Shown here: piece after piece, positions 36,951 through 44,850 of the stretch
Layout: each line of letters starts with the position of its first letter
Position numbering within the stretch: the first letter of the stretch is position 1
Assembly (NCBI GenBank): GCA_016744415.1
Contig: JADGEL010000001.1
Location: 682,001 to 746,000 of the forward strand
Reading direction: 5' to 3'
DNA from: Flavobacteriaceae bacterium
GTDB taxonomy: Bacteria > Bacteroidota > Bacteroidia > Flavobacteriales > Flavobacteriaceae
Length of the DNA: 64,000 nt
Program-made: the position numbers and the translations under genes
Notes under the pieces: model-generated
Told to the model about the DNA's origin: nothing
Databases searched by the model: none
Seen by the model: only the letters and a program-made list of their open reading frames with translations

Positions 36951-37002
36951 GTTTTTTTGATTTAATATAATAAAGGAATTTCTTTAATTTTTATAGCATA
37001 AA

Positions 37003-37036
37003 AAAACCCCTCATTTCAGTTATTAGAAATGAGGAG
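37003..37036 (-). terminator. Terminator of the TonB-dependent receptor gene
   Basis: CCTCATTTC (minus strand, arms at 37009-37017 and 37026-37034) forms a 9-pair stem with an 8-base loop, followed on the minus strand by GGTTTTTT. It lies 38 bases after the receptor stop. Confidence 0.75.
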
Positions 37037-37071
37037 TGTTTGTTTATTTTTATATTAATAAGAGCTAAGTC

Positions 37072-39939
37072 TTATGGATTTAATGTCCAAGAAACAAAGT
37101 ATTGTGAACCAATTAATCCATTACCTGGTGCACTTAAATATTCTTGACCTCCAATGTTAGCTCCACCTGCTTTGAAAGTAGATTTCCAATTTGGAACCGT
37201 ATAACTTATTTGTGCATCTAACACAGTTCTTGCATCAATAATAGCATCTGCAATAGTAGATTCCCATAAATATTCATTATTCCAACGAAGATTTACATTA
37301 AATCCGAAGTTTGCAATGGCGTTTGGATTGCCAAATGATGCTTTAATTTGGTGCTCTGGAGTATTAAATCCTGCTTCATAATCTGGATCTGATGCTTGAT
37401 CAAATTCAAATGCAGACCAAGTATAATTTACACCGATATTGTAAGTTTTAAAAACCTTAGTATTTAATCCAAGCCCTAAACCATACGATGAAATATCGGC
37501 TTTAGAGTTTGTATATAAAGAAAACGCCCTTAAATCACCACTATTCAATGCAATTAAAGCAGTTGGTTGTGGCCCACCTAATTGTGGAGGTAAAGGTGTA
37601 ATATCTGATAAATCTGCTTGACCATATAAAGGAGCTACAACAACTTTATTACCAATAAAGTCTTCGTATTTATTATAGTATGCACTAAAATCGACAGCTA
37701 TTTTTCCTAATAAACCTCTATAACCAACTTCAAAAGCAGTTACTTTTTCTGGTTTTACCAATGCGGTTGGAGAAGAGTCTAAAAGGCCTACAGCATCTTG
37801 TATTGGAACTCCAGTTGCAAGAGCTGTACTAAAATCTACTAATGATGTTCTAGACCAGGCATTTTCATATCCATTTCTACCGTTAACAGTTAATGTTGAA
37901 GGATATCCTATTAATTGTGCTGTAGCACTTGTATTAATTGGTGCAGATGTGTATCTATCTAAATTATCTTCTGCCGAACCAACTAATAATGCCGAACCTG
38001 CATCTAAACCAATATACTGATCTTGAGTTGTCGGATTTCTAAATCCTGTTTGAAATGCTGCTCTAAAATTGTGATTTCTACTTTCTCCTGCACTATAAAC
38101 AAATGATACTCTTGGTGATGTATTACCATCAAAATTTTTGGCTTTGTCATAACGAAGTGAACCTGTAAATTTTAAACGATTGTCTAAAAATTTCTTTTGT
38201 ATTTGAGCGTACATACCATATTCACCATATGTGATAGGGCCATCATAATCAGTAAAAATCGTTCCGCTTGAGTTTAATTCATACTCTCTCATAGAACCAC
38301 CTACTTGTACATCAGCCCACTCCATTAAATGTGCAAAATTATAATTACCTTCTGCATGATAGATCTTAGATTTATCTTGAAACTTAGAACCAGTCGTTAA
38401 ATTAGGATCTGATGTAATTCTATCAAACTGTGCTTGAAATTCTGCAGAACCTGGTTGTGGTGTAAAAGCAGCATCAGATACCTGTCTTGCTAACGAATTT
38501 GCAACAGCAGGATCACCTCCAGGAACTCCAGGTATTGCACCTGTTATTGCACCTAAATATGTTTGGGCATAAGATTGATACCATGCTGGTGCTGTTTCTT
38601 TATTCATATTGATACCTGTAAAACGCATATCGTACGAATCTCCTGCGTCTTCTTGAGTAGTATAAGCTCTTAAGAAGAAATTGTCATTTCTAATTTCAAA
38701 CTTATATTGATTCATGATAAAGTTTTTTATATTGTACCTATTAGATCCTTGATAAATTGTATTTCCTTTACCTAATTTTACATTTAAAATAAGCTCTAAA
38801 TCATCTCCCATTGGGCGATAGTTTAAAGAGAAATCTGCCTTTACACTTTGTGCATTATAATTTGTTAAATCAACTTCATTATATCCAGTTCTTGAAACTG
38901 TAGATTTCCCAAAAGTACCAGAAGGTGTACCTGCTAGAGCGTCATAATCTAATTCCACTTGAACTTCATCACCATACACATTCATTCGATCAAATGAAGT
39001 CTGACCAGTTTCAGGGTTAATTAGAGTAGGAGAACCTGTTACATCATTGTCATGATCGTAATCTCTATAATCTGTTGCATACCATTCGGTACCTCTAAGA
39101 AAAGAGAAAGATGCCTTTGCTGCAAATTTATCACTAAACGCCCAAGCGCCTCTAAATCCGAAATCATAAAAATTATTATCTCCTGCGTTAGAAGAAGAAG
39201 TTAATCCAGTTTTACCATACATGGTCCAACCTTGGTGTTCAAATGGGTTCTTACTTGTCATAAACATAATACCATTAAATGCATTTGCACCATATAAAGC
39301 AGATGCAGCACCTGGTAATACTTCAATAGTATTTACATCCAACTCACTCATTCCTAATAAATTTCCTAAATTGAAATTTAAAGCAGGTGAAGAGTTGTCC
39401 ATACCATCAACCAATTGCATAAAACGAGAATTTGCAAATGTTGCAAACCCTCTAGTGTTTACATTTTTATTTGTTAAACTGTTAACATTAATATCAACAC
39501 CTTTTAAATTTTGTAATCCGTCATAAAAAGTAGGAGAAGAGGTATTCTTAATTCCCCGAGCATCCATTCTTTCAATGGTTACTGGAGATTCCATAATTCG
39601 CTCTGGCGTTCTAGAAGCAGAGACTACTACTTCGTCTAAAGAGGTTGCAAGTTCTACTAATGCAACATCTACAACTTGATTGTTAGATATAATTTCAACA
39701 TTTGAAGCTGCAAATCCTATAATAGAAACTTCGATTTCAAAAGGTGGGTTTTGAGAAACGTTTAAAGTGAATTTTCCGTCAAAGTCGGCTGAAGTTCCTA
39801 AAGATTTTCCTATAACCTTTATATTAGCTCCAGGAATTGGTTGTCCTGTTGCTACGTCTGTAACAGTTCCTGTAACTGTTGTTTGAGCCATTAGGGTTGT
39901 AGTACACAACACCACAATAGCGCACAATAAATTTTTCAT
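37072..39939 (-). CDS. TonB-dependent outer-membrane receptor with CarboxypepD_reg domain
   Basis: A 955-residue receptor. The signal peptide ends near residue 19 (TTLMAQ), followed by a CarboxypepD_reg-like domain at 20-100 (VTGTVTDVATGQPIPGANI), a segment LDEVVVSASR typical of the TonB-interaction region, a plug at about 115-235 (VNTRGFATFANS, ASALYGANAFNGIM) and a beta-barrel from about 240 to the end, with a usual aromatic terminus (YFVSWTLNP). No SusD partner follows, so it is not a SusCD pair; the substrate is unknown. It appears monocistronic, with its own terminator and an inverted repeat upstream. Confidence 0.93.
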   Translation of the reverse strand: MKNLLCAIVVLCTTTLMAQTTVTGTVTDVATGQPIPGANIKVIGKSLGTSADFDGKFTLNVSQNPPFEIEVSIIGFAASNVEIISNNQVVDVALVELATSLDEVVVSASRTPERIMESPVTIERMDARGIKNTSSPTFYDGLQNLKGVDINVNSLTNKNVNTRGFATFANSRFMQLVDGMDNSSPALNFNLGNLLGMSELDVNTIEVLPGAASALYGANAFNGIMFMTSKNPFEHQGWTMYGKTGLTSSSNAGDNNFYDFGFRGAWAFSDKFAAKASFSFLRGTEWYATDYRDYDHDNDVTGSPTLINPETGQTSFDRMNVYGDEVQVELDYDALAGTPSGTFGKSTVSRTGYNEVDLTNYNAQSVKADFSLNYRPMGDDLELILNVKLGKGNTIYQGSNRYNIKNFIMNQYKFEIRNDNFFLRAYTTQEDAGDSYDMRFTGINMNKETAPAWYQSYAQTYLGAITGAIPGVPGGDPAVANSLARQVSDAAFTPQPGSAEFQAQFDRITSDPNLTTGSKFQDKSKIYHAEGNYNFAHLMEWADVQVGGSMREYELNSSGTIFTDYDGPITYGEYGMYAQIQKKFLDNRLKFTGSLRYDKAKNFDGNTSPRVSFVYSAGESRNHNFRAAFQTGFRNPTTQDQYIGLDAGSALLVGSAEDNLDRYTSAPINTSATAQLIGYPSTLTVNGRNGYENAWSRTSLVDFSTALATGVPIQDAVGLLDSSPTALVKPEKVTAFEVGYRGLLGKIAVDFSAYYNKYEDFIGNKVVVAPLYGQADLSDITPLPPQLGGPQPTALIALNSGDLRAFSLYTNSKADISSYGLGLGLNTKVFKTYNIGVNYTWSAFEFDQASDPDYEAGFNTPEHQIKASFGNPNAIANFGFNVNLRWNNEYLWESTIADAIIDARTVLDAQISYTVPNWKSTFKAGGANIGGQEYLSAPGNGLIGSQYFVSWTLNP

Positions 39940-39995
39940 AAATTTGGGTTTAATTAATTATCAATAGCGCAAAATACATCTTTTTTTTTAGAATC

Positions 39996-40017
39996 ATAAT
40001 TTATAGTAATAAATTAT
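39996..40017. promoter_or_regulatory. Inverted repeat upstream of the TonB receptor
   Basis: ATAATTTAT, a 4-base spacer and ATAAATTAT form perfect 9-base arms about 57 bases before the receptor start. It is AT-only, so chance is a real possibility; an operator role is tentative. Confidence 0.3.
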
Positions 40018-40052
40018 AAAGACTAAAGACTCTCTTAATGCTAACAGTGTTA

Positions 40053-40080
40053 ATAAAAAGAGCCAGCAAAAGCTGGCTCT
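40053..40080 (-). terminator. Terminator of the protease-PorP operon
   Basis: AGAGCCAGC, a 4-base loop and GCTGGCTCT form a 9-pair GC-rich stem; the minus strand then runs into TTTTTATT. It is 33 bases after the porP-like gene. Confidence 0.85.
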
Positions 40081-40113
40081 AAAATTATTAAATATTGGTT
40101 TAGATTATATATT

Positions 40114-40995
40114 TTAATTTAATCTAAACTGTAACATTAGCTCGTGAGTTCCACCACTATAATCGTTTAAATCAGTAGTTGCAGCTTCATAAGCATATCC
40201 AAATTGTAACCAGTCTGCAGCTCTAATTAGCGCAAGGAAACTAACAGATTCATCCCATCTATAAGAAACTCCTGCTTCAACCATTTTATACATATTTACA
40301 GTTGCAGATATATCTACAGATGTTGGAGCTGATTCAACAAATCGCGCCATTAATGCTGGTGTCAATTCAAAATTTTCTCCAAAATCAAAGGTATATCCAG
40401 CACCTGCATACATGTGCAATTTATCTGTTCCTTCAGTATATCCATCGCTATCCGTTTCTGCTACTCGCTTCCCATTTAAAAAGTTTGGGGTTGATATAGT
40501 TGCATAGAATTTGTTTACTGTTAAATATGCTCCTGCTCCAAATATACCGTTAGTCCTACTCACATTTTCATCAAATTCTGGATCAAAACCAATTCCTTTT
40601 GATATGAAATCAACATTTAATGAATATGCTCCTGCTTTAACACCTAAAAACAAATTACTTTTTTCTGATAATTGTAATTTGTAAGAAAAATCTGCTGTAT
40701 AACTCGTTTCTTTAGTAATATCGATTCTATCGTTTACTATAGAAATTCCAATACCAATTTTATCACCTATAGGTTTTGTAAATGAAAACGTTTGAGTTTC
40801 TGGCGCTCCATCAATATCTACCCACTGATTTCTTATATGTAAATTTAAATCAGTGTGCCCATTGCTACCAGCATATGCTGGGTTTATAATATTCATATTG
40901 TATCTATACATAGAATATGAAGGGTCTTGCTGTGCAAATAATTTTCCGCTAGCTATTAGTACTGCGAAAACTACTATATATTTTAATTTTTTCAT
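40114..40995 (-). CDS. PorP/SprF family type IX secretion membrane protein
   Basis: A 293-residue outer-membrane protein. The signal peptide ends near residue 22 (SGKLFAQ), then comes the family start QDPSYSMYRYNMNIINPAYAGS. The rest is strand-rich, with the characteristic IGIGISIVNDRIDITKETS. SprF in Flavobacterium is needed for secretion of the type-B-CTD adhesin SprB, and paralogues usually sit beside genes for type B substrates. Here the gene lies 22 bases after the CHU_C-type protease, so it is predicted to be its dedicated partner. A strong terminator follows. Confidence 0.93.
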   Translation of the reverse strand: MKKLKYIVVFAVLIASGKLFAQQDPSYSMYRYNMNIINPAYAGSNGHTDLNLHIRNQWVDIDGAPETQTFSFTKPIGDKIGIGISIVNDRIDITKETSYTADFSYKLQLSEKSNLFLGVKAGAYSLNVDFISKGIGFDPEFDENVSRTNGIFGAGAYLTVNKFYATISTPNFLNGKRVAETDSDGYTEGTDKLHMYAGAGYTFDFGENFELTPALMARFVESAPTSVDISATVNMYKMVEAGVSYRWDESVSFLALIRAADWLQFGYAYEAATTDLNDYSGGTHELMLQFRLN

Positions 40996-41017
40996 TTTTA
41001 AATTGTTTTCTTAGTGA

Positions 41018-44000
41018 TTAATAGTTGATGTAAACCCATCCTTGTAAAGGTGAAATTCCGACTTCATTTGATTCTATAATATACATATAAGAACCAACTG
41101 GTAGTTTAGATCCATTTGAGCTTGCACTGTCAGATACTCCATCCCAATCTCCGGTATATCCTCTTTTTTCGAAAACCAAACCTCCTTGGCGGTTATATAC
41201 ACGAACAAGATTATTTGGAAATAAGTTGATGTTATCAATAATCCAAGTATCATTTATTCCATCATTGTTTGGAGAGAACCCTTCTATTGCTACCATTTCA
41301 CAAGTATCAGTGTCATAATAATTAATAGTTCCATCGTCATCACAATCTTCACAAACATCTCCTAAACCATCTCGATTCACATCGGATTGATCAGTATTTG
41401 GAGTCATTGGACAATTGTCAGACGAATCTAAAATAGTATCGTTATCATCGTCATCATCACAAATATCTCCCATACCATCATTGTCATTATCAGCTTGGTC
41501 TGGATTAGCGAAAATTAAACAATTGTCATCAACATTTAACACGCCGTCACCATCCATATCATCATCACAAACATCTCCTATAGTATCTCCATCTAAATCT
41601 GCCTGATCTGCATTGGCTGTAGTTGGGCAATTATCATCAACATTTAAAATACCATCGCCATCCATATCGTCATCACAAATGTCCCCCATACCGTCACTAT
41701 CAATATCAGACTGGTCTGCATTGGCAGTCCAAGGACAATTGTCATTCACATCTAAAATTCCGTCGTTATCATCATCATCATCACAAACATCTCCCATACC
41801 ATCATTATCATTATCTGCTTGATCAACATTTGCAATCATTGGGCAATTATCTGTAATATCATCAATTCCATCGCCGTCAGCATCAAATACAGGTTCGCCA
41901 CAAGCAAATACTGTCCAGCTATTTAAAGAACCGCCGTCACCACCAGCACCATCAATTACAGTTAATGTCCAATCGCCTAAACTAGATTCACCGTCAAAAG
42001 CACTTAATGCTTCTTCTGGAATAAACGTTCCGGTAAAGGGAGGAGAAGCTGAAGAAATTGAAGTTCCTGCTTCATCATCAAATAGTGTGTTTGTATAATT
42101 ATCGCCACTACCACCATTAATAGATGTTAATTCAACTACAGTCCCCGCAGGACTTGTAATCGTAATTGTTAAATCATTATCCCAAGTATGGGTAATGTTT
42201 AATTGAATATCAACATCTGATATTTCAACACCATCAGCTATTGTAAATGTAGATGAAACTGTATTTGCAGCTCCGTTATCTATTGTTACTGGTACATCTG
42301 TTGAAGCAAAAGAGTCACATACAATATTTGCAGTTGTAAAACTAAATGCTGTAGATGCAGTTCCTGTACCACAATCATTTGATGGAGTTACTCTCCAATA
42401 ATACATAGTGTCAACATTTAACATCGTAGTTTCATAACTAGTTGTTGTAACATTTGCAGTTTCTATAATAGTTGAAAATCCAGCGTCAGATGAAACTTCA
42501 ACTAAATATGAATTTGCATTTAAATCAACATTCCAACTTAACATAGCCGGAGGCATCACATCAATTGTTCCATCAGAAGGAGCAGCTAAAGTTAATGCAC
42601 TAAACGTACTACTATATACATTTGCAATTACATCAGCATTTTTTGTAACTGATGTAGAAGTGCCAGTTACGGTTATTGTATTTGCACCTACATTTGCATC
42701 TGTAATTCCGCTAACTGTCATTGTTACTGCTGTTGCATCAGCAGTAGCAGTTGTTGGACTGAATGTTACTGTAGTTCCTGCTGGATTCCCTGTTGCAGAA
42801 AATGTTGTTGTTTCTGAAAACCCTAAAAATGTGTTATAAGTAAAACTATAAACAGCATCGTCTGGAGCGCAAACATCTACTTCTGTACTAGTAAAATTCA
42901 TTACAAATTCAGATTCTTGAATTGTAATATTAGCACTATTAATAGCGTAGAAAATATTATTTGCTCCCCTTACCATAACTCTGGCATTAGAGGTTACTGC
43001 TCCTGCAGGAACAGTTATTCCGTATGAACCATTATTTGCTACACCAGCAGCAACTTGAATAAATGTAACGCCATTATCTGGTGTTACAAAAATATCTACA
43101 TTTGGTGTGTTTACAGAACCGCTATCGGTACTAGCAACATCCCAAGTTATGGTTTGCGTTGTGCCAGCATCCCAAGTTACAGCTGTGGTTTGTGATGTTA
43201 CTACAAAAGGTCCTGCAGCATCATCTACAGTTACTTGCATGTCATCAATAGAGTTTTGAGCTCCTCCGGCTATATTATCTCTAACAGTTAATTTAAAACT
43301 ATAAGTTCTTGACACATCATTTACCATTTCCCATTGGGTTCCTAATGAACCGCCTAGTACTGTAGTAAAAGCTGGCATATATCTATTGGGTGAAGTAGTT
43401 GGAATTAATGATCTAAATGATGGACCAGATGTATCGGTGGCACTTGGATACGTATTTGCTGAACTTCCTGCAACATCATTTTGTTCCCAACAAAAAGTTG
43501 TTGCACCATCAGATGTTCCTGCACCTTCTAACATAAATGCTGTTGTTGCAGGAATTGTATAATCATTCCCTGCATTAGCAGTTGGAGTTGCTTGTGTTAT
43601 TGCTGTTTCTGTATCACAAGTTCTAGATGCAACATGAGCTGTCGCTTGCTCTATACTAAAGAAATGAAAATATGCATCAGAATGTGGTTGCACATCTGTT
43701 GCACCCGTAATACCAGCGTAACCCATAATTGTAGATCCAGAACCTGGTTCTAAGCTATACACATCTTGTTCTCCTCCATGAGAATGCGTATGATTAGCTC
43801 CAAATTGATGCCCCATTTCATGAGCTACAAAATCGATGTCAAAATTATCTCCAGAAGGGTTGGCTAAAGAAGTATAACCACTTCCTTTTTGGCCATCAAC
43901 ACAAATACAACCTATACAACCAGCATTACCACCAGAACCACCTTGACCAACTAAGTGACCAATATCATAATTGGCTTCACCAATTACTGAAGTAAGAGTT

Positions 44001-44824
44001 GCTTGCAATTCTGAATTTAAATTTGACCCATAAGGATCTGATCCTGCATCAAAATAAATAACGTCAGCTACGTTTGCAATCATTACCATTGTTGTAGCAA
44101 AATCGTTTTCAAAAACACCATTAACACGTGTCATAGTAGCATTGTATTGCGCCATAACACTTGGAACATCACCTCCTGCCCATGTACCATATTCTCCAGT
44201 ACAAGACATTGCCAATCTAAAAGTATGTAGCATACCATCATTAGCATCTCTATTTACTGCGCCTGCAATTATTTTGTCTAACAATTCTTGATCAACAATA
44301 TCATCTGTTAAACATTCAAATTTTGGTCTTCTTGAATTTGAATCAGCTCGGTTAAAGACTGTATAAGATTGTTCATCAATGCTTTTTGGTTCGATAATAG
44401 TTGTTCCATATAAGCTAGAACGTACCATACTACTTAATCCCTTTTGTGGTGATACACTAAAACGAATAATAGCAGTTGTATCATCAACTCCTTGACCTAC
44501 ATAAGATCTAATTTCTGGATATTGCACTTGCAATTCAGGTGTCATTGTAGATGCCTCCATAATTCTAAAAGATTCTAGATTACCTTCGGCATTAGGAAAT
44601 TGAATAATTAAGCTTGATTTTCCTGTGAACTCTCCTCTAATTGGAGCATTATTCAAAATTTGATTTAAATTTGAAAAGTTAAGTGTAAACTCCTTTTCTG
44701 TGACTTGTTGTTGCCTTTGCGAATCATCTTTTTGAGTCCACAAACCTTGATTGGTTTGAGAAAACAATGTAAGTGTTGCAAAAAAACACAAACCAAATAC
44801 TAGTTTAAAGTATTTAATCTTCAT
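41018..44824 (-). CDS. Secreted metzincin protease with TSP3 repeats and T9SS type B (CHU_C) signal
   Basis: A 1268-residue protein. The signal peptide ends near residue 23 (LTLFSQ). A reprolysin-like zinc protease domain (about 195-405) carries H335-E-M-G-H339-x5-H345 and a Met-turn STIMGYAG. Fibronectin/Ig-like domains follow, then a P/Homo-B-type domain at about 835-970 (ISDVDIQLNITHTWDNDL), five 36-residue thrombospondin type 3 calcium repeats (993-1172) and a C-terminal CHU_C gliding domain (1180-1268, FSPNNDGINDTW). The type B signal and adjacent PorP/SprF indicate T9SS secretion and surface attachment. It is the middle gene of a three-gene operon (gaps 26 and 22 bases). Confidence 0.92.
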   Translation of the reverse strand: MKIKYFKLVFGLCFFATLTLFSQTNQGLWTQKDDSQRQQQVTEKEFTLNFSNLNQILNNAPIRGEFTGKSSLIIQFPNAEGNLESFRIMEASTMTPELQVQYPEIRSYVGQGVDDTTAIIRFSVSPQKGLSSMVRSSLYGTTIIEPKSIDEQSYTVFNRADSNSRRPKFECLTDDIVDQELLDKIIAGAVNRDANDGMLHTFRLAMSCTGEYGTWAGGDVPSVMAQYNATMTRVNGVFENDFATTMVMIANVADVIYFDAGSDPYGSNLNSELQATLTSVIGEANYDIGHLVGQGGSGGNAGCIGCICVDGQKGSGYTSLANPSGDNFDIDFVAHEMGHQFGANHTHSHGGEQDVYSLEPGSGSTIMGYAGITGATDVQPHSDAYFHFFSIEQATAHVASRTCDTETAITQATPTANAGNDYTIPATTAFMLEGAGTSDGATTFCWEQNDVAGSSANTYPSATDTSGPSFRSLIPTTSPNRYMPAFTTVLGGSLGTQWEMVNDVSRTYSFKLTVRDNIAGGAQNSIDDMQVTVDDAAGPFVVTSQTTAVTWDAGTTQTITWDVASTDSGSVNTPNVDIFVTPDNGVTFIQVAAGVANNGSYGITVPAGAVTSNARVMVRGANNIFYAINSANITIQESEFVMNFTSTEVDVCAPDDAVYSFTYNTFLGFSETTTFSATGNPAGTTVTFSPTTATADATAVTMTVSGITDANVGANTITVTGTSTSVTKNADVIANVYSSTFSALTLAAPSDGTIDVMPPAMLSWNVDLNANSYLVEVSSDAGFSTIIETANVTTTSYETTMLNVDTMYYWRVTPSNDCGTGTASTAFSFTTANIVCDSFASTDVPVTIDNGAANTVSSTFTIADGVEISDVDIQLNITHTWDNDLTITITSPAGTVVELTSINGGSGDNYTNTLFDDEAGTSISSASPPFTGTFIPEEALSAFDGESSLGDWTLTVIDGAGGDGGSLNSWTVFACGEPVFDADGDGIDDITDNCPMIANVDQADNDNDGMGDVCDDDDDNDGILDVNDNCPWTANADQSDIDSDGMGDICDDDMDGDGILNVDDNCPTTANADQADLDGDTIGDVCDDDMDGDGVLNVDDNCLIFANPDQADNDNDGMGDICDDDDDNDTILDSSDNCPMTPNTDQSDVNRDGLGDVCEDCDDDGTINYYDTDTCEMVAIEGFSPNNDGINDTWIIDNINLFPNNLVRVYNRQGGLVFEKRGYTGDWDGVSDSASSNGSKLPVGSYMYIIESNEVGISPLQGWVYINY
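41309..41848 (-). repeat. Five 108-base thrombospondin type 3 repeats
   Basis: Five tandem units of 36 codons, each starting NCP(or NCL)xxAN.DQxD and continuing with DxDxDGxGD(V/I)CDDD and a GILxxxD turn. Unit 4 has NCL in place of NCP; unit 5 is degenerate. They code for calcium-binding acidic repeats and are not a CRISPR array. Confidence 0.9.
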
Positions 44825-44850
44825 AATAAATTGGGTTTTGTTTGATTAAG

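Noticed and set aside
37072..39939. A SusC-SusD carbohydrate uptake pair
   Set aside because: No SusD-like lipoprotein gene is adjacent; the neighbours are atpD and the protease/PorP operon.
41309..41848. Regular repeats as a CRISPR array
   Set aside because: The repeats are 108 bases long, in frame, lack unique spacers and encode TSP3 calcium motifs.
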